A stretch of DNA of 64,000 nucleotides from Cyanophora paradoxa (GCA_004431415.1 QPMI01000245.1:1-64000), one strand, 5' to 3'. Positions 51,201-60,300 are shown, counted from the first letter of the stretch. Translations and numbers: made by a program. The notes: a model not told the origin generated them from the letters alone.

Positions 51201-51644
51201 CTGAATGGGCGTGCCCTTCTCGCCCGTGAGGAACGCCTTGAGGTGCGGGACCCGCAGATCAGCAAGGGTGCCCTTCAGCGCCTCATAGGGGATGTTCCAG
51301 CGGCGGGCAAGTTCCGCCCGGGCCGTCATCGGCCAGTCGGCAACTTGCCTCCCCTCGCAGAGCTGCGGAGGGCAATGCGGCACCGCGAGGAGGCCGTCTT
51401 CCTCCTCACCCTGCCCCCGGCGGGCGCTGCGGGTTCGAGGCCCCTGCGAGCCACGCCCGCGGGTGCTGACGCGCACGACCCCGTCCCCGCGGCCACGCTC
51501 GCCGCGACGGGCGGTCTGCCGGGGGCCGGTGCCGTCGCGCGCGCGAGATCGAGCGGCGGCTCGCTCAGGCGGGCTCCACAGGCGCGGGTGCAGGGGCAGG
51601 CGGCGTCGGCGCGGCGGCGGGGCGCGGCGCCAGTGGGCTCGCAA
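48015..51644 (-). CDS. ORF2 of the element: large protein of unknown family (1,209 codons)
   Basis: Not recognised. The nominal start at 51644 is a TTG within the C-terminal coding region of ORF1, in the +1 frame. The first ATG is at 51329 (MTARAELARRWNIPYEALKG). From there the protein is well-structured in composition, with aromatic-rich blocks: FELFMIALGLRAPV, WTEQQLEHFLTMRWAIP, YANDYKLLREYMDRKHAFF, GIVNWFSLVGPPQ, WHARFFQRHAPGKH, RCVVPDGLMVFIHEAFL, AWKFGPNNAVV and FRALLRTMTRDE. An acidic run (EEEEGEEEEAP) lies near residue 375 and an Ala/Pro/Gln tail at the end. No catalytic motif, zinc-binding cluster or membrane segment is evident. By position, between the CCHC-bearing ORF1 and the protease, it is part of an enlarged gag region or an accessory protein. 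Confidence 0.7.
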   Translation of the reverse strand: MRAHWRRAPPPRRRRLPLHPRLWSPPERAAARSRARDGTGPRQTARRGERGRGDGVVRVSTRGRGSQGPRTRSARRGQGEEEDGLLAVPHCPPQLCEGRQVADWPMTARAELARRWNIPYEALKGTLADLRVPHLKAFLTGEKGTPIQSRLDGPPVPHEVPPAGRVALRAERTIRLARLNAAAFELFMIALGLRAPVTPHSNDLPFHLHEWTEQQLEHFLTMRWAIPTTRLPRWTHGGRFNPNSAVIPPAWAQHLLRAHTMFRAEAAGATVPSADRAGLEFPHGVRWLRRHLRLGTRAQEEAAESDPHRGLALTAQRAAFQERVLHALERHAAKQSFTFDDALVSSHGADTEPEPRLDPLDIDHVESEEEEGEEEEAPAAIPAAAHVPFEPHKDWQPRPLFSLADPTYANDYKLLREYMDRKHAFFRPLECYEPGFTEWATLPAISYPLRWQHAGNVDEYNIDVLALQDQHMGELCSTMLKRVGPAARGIVNWFSLVGPPQRPFDEDPELFDLQGLAFPHAACGVSLDIVQYLAVGTRTAQSAVPTYAGAWDLTHEGTAHVPVCSTLGQVSRVLYTAFFHEGGGARNAPPPYMPHPERPTLHTSVLGGNIADPNEEDARTPFSTRFARDVAVLALLRPLADKRVENVEGRLKTRRIYAPRLVTGTATPAPNAACDKDVAEGAPRQRENKKLWLAVTVAQLASQPKKSHANPRLVTAFGYELPPFPNSPPETCPWAPIPAEEEVLATAIGFTLAWHARFFQRHAPGKHLRSQHWADDFLSAAAMDVESERPADYVPEIAQAVAEHMDDFNKVLNSFRCVVPDGLMVFIHEAFLTKPTAKPDRGSDVLPQGKKVFDADARPTYPDGHPTLAWKFGPNNAVVPDHEGRAAICGRILLAMLQGFQYPRIPLLAQRADNCAPLNAAMPQNVAEVFRALLRTMTRDECAESEARALADGIRAYLANMPHGLGYQRLELGSPPMAGAEDAWPSGDDLGAGGKSGIQRHLEAARAAEELENCPGNFPLGLIFTDEAIPLRPQFETMLRSLYADLNVAIRLARPIDWETDDPELPDWDVEALRPAMMWDAVQNKGAAPSARRSLTATAVADKEAESLLVRTPYQPIYEGAVRATWAGVRFQPPSTIVGGLSDDPAEAAPSATTSAPAPAQAAAQTAAPPAAPQQAQPGATQARPSAAAAAVRVTRGRPAPRSRRPRPP

Positions 51645-54600
51645 GCGGCGGCCATGTCACCGCGGCATGCAAGGTCACGAGCTTCGCCGTCGGTGCAGGC
51701 GGCGGGACAGGAGCGGGCGCTGGCCGGGCGGACCGCATCGGCGCTGGCGTGTCCCTTGGCGAGGGCACTTTCACGGGCGGGCGCGGCGGCGGGCAGGCCT
51801 TAGCCTCCCTGATCGTCGCGCTGACGGCCTTCGCCGTGTAGGCGCCCGTCGTGTCCGACGCCGGCTTCGGCGTGGTGGGCAGGTCGTGGAGCGGAGTGGG
51901 GGTGCGGCTGCCCGCGTCCGTGCGCCACTTCTCCACGAGCGCAATCATGTCCTTGACCGCCTCGTCATTGAAACCGGCCTGCTTCTTCAGCAGCCGCCGG
52001 AATAAAATGACGAGGTGGGCCCGGTCGCCTGCCTGGGCCCCCTCGATGTACCGGAGCAGCTCCGCGGCCCCGGCGGAGCCGGGGACCGTGCGGGCCCAGG
52101 CTGCATCGCACAGGGCGGTGAGTGGCGGGCTCGGGCCGAGCTGGCTCAGCACGTAGAGCTCCTCTGGCACGATCGTGGGCAGCTGCCCGCCTCGCGTCGT
52201 GCCGTGCAGGGGCAGCTGCGTGGAGCGCGTGATCGGGCGCACGCGGCCGACCCTCCACGTGCTAGGCTCCGTCCCCTGCAGGTGCGGCCCATGCAGCCAG
52301 GCATTGCACAAGGGCAGGTCCCGGAGGTGCAGCACGCGGGCGGCGGCGACGCGGGGGTCCACCGGAACGCGCTCCACCGCGCAGGGCTCGCCCTCGTGCA
52401 CGAACGGAAAGGCGGGGGCACGGCCGTCGCGGTACGCAGTCAGGCGCTCCGCGAGCGCTGCCCTCAGCCACCCCTCGGTGTCCCGATCCGAGCGGAGCCG
52501 CGCCCGCCCCGGGATCGGAATCTCGACGGAGAGAGCGAGGACGGCGAGCGAGTGTACAGCCGCCGTGAACTCCGAGTCCGAGGGGACGAGAAGGTCCCCG
52601 TCGGCCGGGGCGACGGCGCTCTTGTGGGCGTCGTGGGGACCGGCGCGGCCGCCAATGCAAGCCACGGCCCTCCACTGGATCGCGTGCTCGAGGGCTAGCA
52701 GGGCGAAGCCGTAGGCGTCGACCCGCGAGTCCACCATGAGCGGCTCGGCGAACTTAAAGAAGCGGCCGAGGATCTTCTCGACGGCGCCGGCGGTGCCCGG
52801 GGCACCGTAGTCGACGCGGTGCAGGTAATAGCCCGCAACGGTCGCGGCGCACGCGAGGCGGAGGCGGTCCTGAGCCGGCAGCAGCTCGCTCAGCTCGACC
52901 AGCTGGCGGCGGCCCGACACCGTCATCTCGTGCGGCTCGAGAGAGGCCGCCGCGGGTGAGTGCTGGCCTATGCTCCAGTGGCGGCGGTACGGATCCAGCC
53001 AGCCGGCGGTGGCCACGCACTCGTCCCCAAGCTTCGCGAGCTTGTGAACGTCGGGCTCGACGGCAGGGCGGCCCTCGGACGTGAGGCCCTCGGCGTGCGG
53101 CCACGCGTGGCCCCCGGACCACTTCGCGGCGACGCGAGAGGCCTGGTGCGTGAGGCTCATGATCTCATAATAGTGCGTCGGCCAGGCGTGGGCCAGCGTG
53201 TCCTGGGACAGCGGGTCATGCCCCAGCATCTGCAGGAACGCAGTGGGGAGGGCCCGCGAGTCGAGGTACGTGCTCTCGGTGGCGAGCGGCTGAGAGAACG
53301 CCGCAAGCAAGAAGGAGAGCGTCTGGCGGGTGCGGGCCGGGCAGCGGAACGCAGTGGCATACCACTGCTCGTCCCGGACCTCGATCAGCCCCTCGCTCAC
53401 AGTGCAGCCGCAGTGAGTCTCGCACGGCGCTGGGTACAGGAACGCCGCGCGGTCGAGCGGGACCGACGCGGCGCCCTTCAGCTTGTGCGCGTCCACGTTC
53501 CAGAGAGGAACGGGCCCCAGCTCGTGCTCGCGGCCCTTCTCCGGGCCGAGCTCGACAGCTCCAAAGTGAGTGAGGTCGAGGCCGGAGCTAGCGGCGAGGA
53601 GGCGAGCGCGGTTGAGGCGCAGGGTCTCCTTGGCCGCTACGGCCATGTCCTCGTCAGCTAGCGAGGCACCATCGTCGGTCACCTCGAGGCTCGCCACGGT
53701 CTCGGCCCCCGAAGAGTACTCCAGGCAGCAGCCCACGCCGGCGGCAGGGTCCGCCGGAGCCTCAGCGGCGGTGGCCTCGGGGACCGACTCGGCGGGAGCG
53801 AGCTCCGTCGCAGGCTCGGGACCCTTCGCTTCTGCGTCAGCGCCCTCGACCTCCGTTGGGTCCGGGGCGGCCGCCAAGAGGAGTGCGACCTCCTCAAGGG
53901 CGGCGTCCACGATGCCGGCGGCGAGCTCGGCGGGGCTAGAAGTCGGCGCGGGCGTCGGCGCGGGACCCTTCGCTTCTGCGTCAGCGCCCTCGACCTCCGT
54001 TGGGTCCGGGGCGGCCGCCAAGAGGAGTGCGATTTCCTCAAGGGCGGCGTCCACTGCGTCGAACGCGACCTTCTTCTCCCCCTCGTCCAGACCCGACTCC
54101 GGGCGGGTCGGCAATAGATCCTGCGCCGCGCGCGGGGCCGGCTCCTCGAGCTCGGGGCCCGGGGGGCACAGGTCGGGGCGGTTCTCCGCCGTCAGCTGCG
54201 CCACCGCGACCGTGAAGGCGGTGGCTGCGGCGGCGACCGTGTCGAGCGCGGGTCCCTCCTGGGGGTTCTTCAGCGCGGCGGCGTTTGCCACGGCGGCCGC
54301 GATGAAGACCCGCAGGGTGTCCTCCAGGGTCGCCTCGTCGCTGCGCACGATGCGCACACGGTACACGTGCTTCGCACTCCGGAGCTCGGCCGGGGAGGGC
54401 GCAGCGACGGGGCCAGACCCCGTGTGGGCTAGCGGTGCCCCCAGGAGGGCGCCCGACGCTGCAGGTGCAGCGCGGACGACCTGCTCAAGGAGGGCGCGCG
54501 CGATCTGAATCGTCGCGGGGTCGTTGGCGCCGGCCTGCCCCCCCGTCTGCTCGGCGAGGGCGCGGCGAACGGAGGCCTGGATCTGCTCTTCAACCGCGGG

Positions 54601-56172
54601 GCAGGCCGACGCGCGGTGGCCAGGCTTCCCGCAGTTGTAGCAGTTGCCGTTGATGGGGCCGGTGCCCGGGGGACCGGGGCTCGTGCGCCCGTTCGCGCCC
54701 GGGGCGGGGTAGAACCGGCGCTTGGGATCGCCGGCTCCCGCGCCCATCGGCCCGCGGCGCTTAGTCGGGCTGATCGCCGACCACTCGGGCAAGGGCCGCG
54801 GGTTGGTCCGGCACTCAAACGAGTAGTGCGATTCGCCGCAGTGGCACGGCCGCCGGGGCTTCTCGGGGAGGCCCCGGGCCTTCAGAAAATCTTTGATCTT
54901 TTGCTGATAGACCGGGTCATCGAGGCGAGGCGGCGGTGCGGACGCCGACGGGTAGAGCGCGCGGACTACGGCGAGGGGCTCGTCCTGAGCAATGAGCTGC
55001 AGGAACAAGACGACCTCGGCGTTCTGATCCTCGCCGTCGTCTGCGTCCCACCCGTGGGCCTCGAGCTCTGCGAGCTCGGCCTCCGTCACCGTCGTCGCGA
55101 ACATGATGCGCGTGCCCGCGCCGGCGCCCGCGTTCGAGCGCGAGGGGACAACGGGAACGGCCGGCGTGTGCGTGGTCGGCGGCGCGCTCTGCGGCGTGCG
55201 CGAGGCAGCCGTGGGCGCCTGCAGCGGTGTTCCGCGCGCTCCCAGCACCAAGGCCGAGCCAGGGACTTTAGAGATATCGACGTCCCAGGCGCCCAGTTCA
55301 TTGGTGCGCTTGGTTACAAGGTCGATGACCGCAGAGGGTCCCGTGATCTCGCGGTCCGCGATCTTCTGCGACAGCTCGTCGTAGATCTTCCGAGCCGTGG
55401 CGAAGTTCGTGATCATGTGCCGGCGATCGGTGTCCGAAATCTCGGAGTCTTCGAAGTCGCGGCACTGATTGCGAGTGCGGCGCTTGAGCATTTGGCCCGC
55501 GTGGCGCATGAGTGCCATGAGCGGCGTCTCGTGCGCTTCGCGGCACTCCGGGATGATGCTCAAGTCGAGGATTCGGCGGTAGAACGCCTCCGGCGCCTCG
55601 CCCACGTGCGGCAGGTCGAGGAGCGCCTTGTACCGGTCAGGGTTCCGCATCTCGGCGTCATCTTCGAGACGGCGCCTGATCGCGGTGTACGTGACCGTGA
55701 GGGCGGTCCGCTGCAAGCCCTCCTCGGCTTGCGCGATCTTCTCGTCGAGCGTCTCAAGGATCGCGACGTCCCACGAGTCCTCCGTGCTCGTGCGCGCGCG
55801 CTCAGCCCGGTACGCCCTCAGCTTCTCGAGCTCGCGCGTGTCGATCTGCTCGGCGCTCTGGAACAACGAGATGTTCTGGCGCACGGGGTGCCCGTGATCT
55901 AGCGTGCTGAGAAGAGCCCACCCAGTTCGCTTCTGCACTTCGATGTGTGCAGTCGGCGAGACACTAAGCAAGTCCTTGCTCATGCTCGCGCAGCTCTCGA
56001 ACTGGCGGAGGTGGTCCTGAACCGTGCGCTGATCGCTGCCCGGCGGCAGCTTCGGCAGGCTCTGGATCCATTGCAAAACATTTGATCCGCTCATAGAGTC
56101 CATGTCGGCGGCGCCACGCGCGTGCGCGGCCCGGACGACGAACTCCGCGGAGGCTCCGGTCCCCGAGGACAT
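51565..56172 (-). CDS. gag: ORF1 of the element: Gag-like protein with CCHC zinc knuckle (1,535 codons)
   Basis: Starts at the ATG at 56172 (MSSGTGASAEF). Residues about 20-330 are helix-rich and capsid-like in position (VLQWIQSLPKLPPGSDQ, LEDDAEMRNPDRYKALLDL, FYRRILDLSIIPECREA). A second Cys-rich block, RPCHCGESHYSFECRT, lies near residue 445, and a canonical CX2CX4HX4C knuckle, CYNCGKPGHRASAC, near residue 510. A normal Gag would end soon after. This one continues for another 1,000 residues. That extension includes an Ala/Glu/Pro region with a 48-residue tandem duplication (about residues 705-785), a long unrecognised domain (about 820-1,420, with YLDSRALPTAFLQMLG and DRLRLACAATVAGYYLH), and a Pro/Ala-rich C-terminus. 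The stop is at 51565, overlapping the ORF2 frame by 80 bp. Confidence 0.82.
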   Translation of the reverse strand: MSSGTGASAEFVVRAAHARGAADMDSMSGSNVLQWIQSLPKLPPGSDQRTVQDHLRQFESCASMSKDLLSVSPTAHIEVQKRTGWALLSTLDHGHPVRQNISLFQSAEQIDTRELEKLRAYRAERARTSTEDSWDVAILETLDEKIAQAEEGLQRTALTVTYTAIRRRLEDDAEMRNPDRYKALLDLPHVGEAPEAFYRRILDLSIIPECREAHETPLMALMRHAGQMLKRRTRNQCRDFEDSEISDTDRRHMITNFATARKIYDELSQKIADREITGPSAVIDLVTKRTNELGAWDVDISKVPGSALVLGARGTPLQAPTAASRTPQSAPPTTHTPAVPVVPSRSNAGAGAGTRIMFATTVTEAELAELEAHGWDADDGEDQNAEVVLFLQLIAQDEPLAVVRALYPSASAPPPRLDDPVYQQKIKDFLKARGLPEKPRRPCHCGESHYSFECRTNPRPLPEWSAISPTKRRGPMGAGAGDPKRRFYPAPGANGRTSPGPPGTGPINGNCYNCGKPGHRASACPAVEEQIQASVRRALAEQTGGQAGANDPATIQIARALLEQVVRAAPAASGALLGAPLAHTGSGPVAAPSPAELRSAKHVYRVRIVRSDEATLEDTLRVFIAAAVANAAALKNPQEGPALDTVAAAATAFTVAVAQLTAENRPDLCPPGPELEEPAPRAAQDLLPTRPESGLDEGEKKVAFDAVDAALEEIALLLAAAPDPTEVEGADAEAKGPAPTPAPTSSPAELAAGIVDAALEEVALLLAAAPDPTEVEGADAEAKGPEPATELAPAESVPEATAAEAPADPAAGVGCCLEYSSGAETVASLEVTDDGASLADEDMAVAAKETLRLNRARLLAASSGLDLTHFGAVELGPEKGREHELGPVPLWNVDAHKLKGAASVPLDRAAFLYPAPCETHCGCTVSEGLIEVRDEQWYATAFRCPARTRQTLSFLLAAFSQPLATESTYLDSRALPTAFLQMLGHDPLSQDTLAHAWPTHYYEIMSLTHQASRVAAKWSGGHAWPHAEGLTSEGRPAVEPDVHKLAKLGDECVATAGWLDPYRRHWSIGQHSPAAASLEPHEMTVSGRRQLVELSELLPAQDRLRLACAATVAGYYLHRVDYGAPGTAGAVEKILGRFFKFAEPLMVDSRVDAYGFALLALEHAIQWRAVACIGGRAGPHDAHKSAVAPADGDLLVPSDSEFTAAVHSLAVLALSVEIPIPGRARLRSDRDTEGWLRAALAERLTAYRDGRAPAFPFVHEGEPCAVERVPVDPRVAAARVLHLRDLPLCNAWLHGPHLQGTEPSTWRVGRVRPITRSTQLPLHGTTRGGQLPTIVPEELYVLSQLGPSPPLTALCDAAWARTVPGSAGAAELLRYIEGAQAGDRAHLVILFRRLLKKQAGFNDEAVKDMIALVEKWRTDAGSRTPTPLHDLPTTPKPASDTTGAYTAKAVSATIREAKACPPPRPPVKVPSPRDTPAPMRSARPAPAPVPPPAPTAKLVTLHAAVTWPPLASPLAPRPAAAPTPPAPAPAPVEPA
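53819..54056. repeat. Tandem duplication, 144-bp period, inside ORF1
   Basis: A block starting ACCCTTCGCTTCTGCGTCAG at 53821 recurs at 53965. The match extends over roughly 95 bp and is nearly exact, giving two copies of a DPTEVEGADAEAKGP-containing 48-residue unit. The frame is preserved. Confidence 0.85.
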
Positions 56173-56713
56173 TCTCAGGTCAAGCGGCGACGTAAAGTCA
56201 CGCTAGTCCGTGAGAGAATGTGCCTCGCTCGAGGTCCGAGGCCGTCGTGGTCCACAGCAGCGGCGAGCAAGCTCGGCTGCAGCGATTCTGGAGACAGCTC
56301 GGGCGCGCACGCCTCAGCCGTCGATCCGATCGCTCTTCGTCTTGTCCAGCACGATCGCAGCAGCCGGAGAAGGCTGGCGTCGCGGCGAGTGACTGGCGAC
56401 CGACCGGGAATAGCACCCTCGGGCTCGCACGGCAGCTCGCGCAGGCGGCGTCGACGAATCCGACCGGGAATAGCACCCTCGGGTATTCGCGCGCGGGCCT
56501 GGCTTCCACGGGACTAAGTTCTGGTTCTTTCCAGAATGTTCGGTCGCCAACTGCGGATCAGCCCGGAGCGGCGCAGGCGGGGCGCGAGAAGCGACCCACG
56601 ACCTCTACCGAGGTCTACCTGCGCGCCGGCTGAGCCGCGGTCGCCGAGCTGGGTCGGTTGCTGATGACGGGTCGCTGATGATCGGGGTTCTAGCTCCGTG
56701 AGCCGATGGCGCC
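56173..56713 (-). promoter_or_regulatory. Untranslated leader of the element (5' LTR to ORF1)
   Basis: 541 bp in which the primer-binding site, dimerisation and packaging signals would be expected. The bases following the LTR on the coding strand (GGCGCCATCGGCTCACGG) do not begin with the usual TGG, and I cannot match them to a tRNA 3' end. It contains a 24-bp direct repeat (listed separately). Confidence 0.6.
56400..56483. repeat. Two copies of a 24-bp motif, 60 bp apart, in the element leader
   Basis: Exact copies at 56400-56423 and 56460-56483 (core CGACCGGGAATAGCACCCTC). The intervening 36 bp are not repeated. Confidence 0.9.
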
Positions 56714-56969
56714 TGTCGGATGAGAGGATTCCCACCCGGTGCAGCGTCCGTGCGGTCACGCACGGGCTGTGGCTGTAGCTGGGAGCACAAGTGGTCTATT
56801 CACCAGTGTACCCGTCCAGGGATCGCGTACCCCCAAACGGAGTCGCGCCCGGCGCTAAGTCAGAATACAGAGAGTGCTAGAGCTAGCTGCTCGATAGCAC
56901 TAGACTAGGGCTAGCGGCTACGCATAGACTACCGGCTAGCCTAATCCGAGGGAATCGCGGCACGCGACA
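56714..56969 (-). repeat. LTR (the element's 5' LTR, carrying the promoter)
   Basis: 256 bp, identical by eye to the LTR at 38417-38672. Element transcription should start in this copy and proceed leftward. No TATA box is obvious. Confidence 0.95.
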
Positions 56970-56974
56970 GAGTT
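56970..56974. repeat. Target-site duplication (right copy), GAGTT
   Basis: Matches 38412-38416 exactly. Confidence 0.9.
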
Positions 56975-57325
56975 CTAGGGGTACCGGTAGTAACGGGCCT
57001 AACGGCCCGAGTTTTTGTCTCTTGAATCGGTCAAGTCCCTTTTTTTGCGCAACGCCTTCCTTGATCATGAATGATGGTACTACAGTAGATACCGGGGTAC
57101 CCGCCAGCGACGGGCTGGAGCCTGGCGGCCACGTATGCGTGCATCATGGCACCACCTGCTCTGCACTGCAGCTGAGTCTGCAGTCGCCCCTGTCCCGCTG
57201 CAGCTGCTGACTCCCGCACACTGCCCCGCGCTCGTGCAGCGCGCTCGCCATCGGATCATCGCATGGTTCTGATTGCGGGCGGCAGGCAGGGGCCAGCCGC
57301 AGCCGGCGGGGTGGGGCCGGCTGCC
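56975..57325. other. Intergenic region between the retrotransposon and the glucosidase II 3' end
   Basis: Contains GCAGCTGAGTCTGCAG-type palindromic words and the 3' flank of the minus-strand glucosidase gene. No exon is seen. Confidence 0.55.
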
Positions 57326-60300
57326 CTACTGGATGGAGAGGGTCCAGTCGGCGTCGACGGGGGCGGCCGGCTGCCGCAGCGTCAGCCGCCGCGCCGCCGC
57401 GTCGTACTCGAACTCGACAGGGTGCGGGGCCCCGCCGGCGACTGCGATGGAGGCGGCGCGGGGCGCGGCCGGCCAGCCCAGCACCACCACCCGCTCCACT
57501 ACCGTCCCCGGCGCGAACGTCTCCTGCGCGGCGCGGCCCGCTCAGGCACGCCGTCGCCGGCGAGGGGCGGGGGCGGGGGGCGAGGGCGCGGGGCGGACGG
57601 TGCGGGCGGGGAGGGGGATCTCGGCGCCGGCGGCCTTCGAGGTGAGGGCCTTGTCTGCGGGGCCGGCCCGGTGAGAATGGCGCGCGTGAGCGGGAGAAGG
57701 CGCCCGGCGGGCGGCCCACCGGCGAAGGAGAAGGCGCGGTGGATGAAGCCGCCGCTGCCGCACCCCGTCAGGCCCGCCGCGCGGGGGCGGGGCGGGGCGG
57801 GGCGGAGCGGGCGGCACCGCTGGTAGGCGTAGGAGCGGCCGTCGTCGACGTAGAGCTCGCCCTCCGCACGCCCCTGCGCCCCGCCCGCCTCGCTCGGCCC
57901 GGCCCGCGCGGGCGCCGCGCCGCGCCGGGCGGGGCGGGCGGGGCGGGGCGGACGGCGGAGTCGAGGGCGACGAGGAGGGTGTAGGGGTCGGCGTGGGAGG
58001 CGGCCGAGGAGCGGCGCTGGCGCTCGCGGCGCGGCACGACGGAGCCGCCGCGCTGGAAGACCGGCACCACGTCCAGCGGCGCCTGCACCGTCACCGTCTG
58101 CCCGCCCGCCACCGCCGAGCCCTTCCAGTAGTCGTACCACGGCTGCAAGGGGCGTAAGGGCGGCGGCAGCGCGGGGGGGGGCGTGGAGGCGGACCTGGTC
58201 GCCGGGAAGGTAGACGGAGACAGAGGTCTGGCCCTCCTTCACGGCCGGCTTGACGAGGATGTCCCGTCCCACCAGCCACTGGTCGTCCATCGCGAACGTC
58301 GCCGCGTCCGCCGGGTACTCCGCCCACAGCGGCCTGCCACGGCGCTCGGCGCGGCGCGCGGGCGGGGCGAGCGAGGGGAGCGGGGTGCTCCGCACCGCAT
58401 CGGGGGCATGCCGGTGACGTGGGCGGCGCGGAAGAGGGTGTACCAGTAGGGGAGGAGGGCGTAGCGGGCCTGGATCGCCGCCCGGATGTGCGACGTGTAC
58501 GGCTCGCCGAACAGCCACGGCTCCCGCCGCTTCGTGTCTGGCGACAGCTCAGCCGGGGCCGGCGGAGCGGGGCGGGGCGGGGGGCACCGATGTGGGCGTG
58601 GCCGCGGAAGAAGGGCGTGAAGGCGCCTGCCTGGTACCAGCGGACCATCAGCTCCGGGCCCGGGTTGTAGAAGAACCCGCCCACGTCCGCTGCGCGCGCG
58701 CGCGAGAGCGAGCGAGCCGCGTCGGCCGGGGCGGCGCGGAGAGGGGCGGGGGCGGCGGGGCAGCGAAGGCGGGGCGGACCGCCGGAGAAGACGATGCCGG
58801 AGAGGGAGAGGGCGAGGAGCATCGGGCTCGCCGCCTCCAAATGCTCGAACTTGGCCTGCGCCCCGAGGCTCGCGCACGCCCCGGCCCGGCCCGATGGGCC
58901 CCGGCGGGGGCGGCGGCGGGGGGACCTGGTTGTCGCCGGTCCAGACGGCGCCGTACTTCTGGGAGCCGGCGAAGAAGGAGCGGGAGAGGACGAAGGGGCG
59001 GTCCTGCCGCCCGCTCCGCCGCAGGTGGCCCTCGAACGTCGCCGCGTTCTGCGCACCGCCACCCGCCCCTCAGAGGAGAAGGAGGGCGGGGGCGGGGCGG
59101 GGGCGGGGCGGGGGCGGGGCGGGGCGGGGCGGCGGGCCTGAAGGAAGCCGTACATGTTGTGGACGTCGCGGTGCTCCACGCCGCCCGCGTGCACCGCGTC
59201 CTTCGCCGTCTGCAGCTCCGGCCCGTTGAACTGCGTCGGCTGCGCAAAACGAGCTCAGGGGGGCGAGGGGGCGGGGTGCGCGGGCGGGGCGGGCCTCGTT
59301 CATGTCGTTCCAGGTGTAGAGGGTCTTGGTGGAGCCCTTGTACTGGTCGTAGGCGTGCTTGTCCGCGTACCAGCCGCGCACCTCCGGGCTCAGAAAGTCC
59401 AGGTACGACACCGAGCCTGCCCGCCCCGCCGCGCAGCGCGTCAGAGGGGCCAGGCGCGAGCGAGCGGGCGGGCGGGCGGGGACGGGGGCGGGAACGGGTG
59501 CGCACCGGGCCAGCACCAGCCCTCGTAGTCGGAGCCCTCGGCGGTCTTGATGTAGTAGCCCTTGGAGGTCGCCTCCGAGTGGATGTGGTACCCGCTGTCC
59601 CGCTTGATATGCGGGTCGATGATCGTCACCATCTGCCCCCGGGGCAAGTCAGGCGCCGGCCCGCGGGGCGAGTGAGGAAGCGGGGCGAGCGGGACGGGCG
59701 GGGGCGGGGCGGGCCTTGCGGCCGCGGGAGGCGAGGTCCTCCTGCATGGCGGCGGGGTTGGGGAACTTGGTGGCGTCCCACGTCATGTACCTGCCCCGGC
59801 CCCTCAGCGGGGGCCGAGCGCAGCGGGCAAGGCGGGCTGGGGAGCGGGGGCGCGCTTCTTGCCGTCGGTGTGCTCGATGTCGAGCCAGAGGACGTCGTAC
59901 GGGATGTCGTTCTCGTCGAAGCCCTGCGCCACCACCACCTCAGCCCGGGCGAGAAGGGGCGAGGGCCGGGGCGGCGGGTTCGGGCGGACGGCGTCGACGG
60001 CCTTGACGTCCTCCTCGTTGTTGTAGTTCCAGCGGCACTGGTGGTACGCCGTCGCGAAGTACTGCGGCATCGCCGGGCGGCCGGTGACGGCCGTGTACTG
60101 GCGCTGGACGTCGCCGAAGGAGGGCCCCATCATGAAGAAGAGGTCCATCGCCCCGCTCTCCGCCATCCAGTGCGACTCGGGGCCCGGGCCGGCCTGGCCC
60201 CGGCAGAAGAGCGCGCCCAGCAGGCACTGCACCGGTCAGCCGGCGCGGGGCGGGGGCGGCGGAGCAGAGGGAGGGGCGGGACCTTCTCGGCGGGCTGCTG

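Larger units (their letters stand above)
38417..56969 (-). mobile_element. Complete giant Ty3/gypsy-type LTR retrotransposon, 18,553 bp
   Basis: Bounded by identical 256-bp LTRs and a 5-bp direct target duplication. The genes lie on the minus strand, so the element's 5' LTR is the right-hand one. Order from its 5' end: leader of about 540 bp; ORF1 (CCHC knuckle); ORF2 (unknown); an Arg/Ser-rich frame; ORF3 ending in an aspartic protease; RT-RNase H-integrase; a 700-bp 3' region; a purine-rich tract; LTR. The PR-RT-RH-IN order is that of Ty3/gypsy elements and not Ty1/copia. Typical members are 5-10 kb, so about half of this element is extra coding sequence. No stop codon interrupts the pol frame, and the identical LTRs argue for recent insertion. 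Confidence 0.93.

Noticed and set aside
56640-56713. tRNA or clear tRNA primer-binding site beside the 5' LTR
   Set aside because: A GGTTCTAGCTCC stretch resembles a tRNA T-arm, but stems do not pair and the bases after the LTR do not start with TGG.
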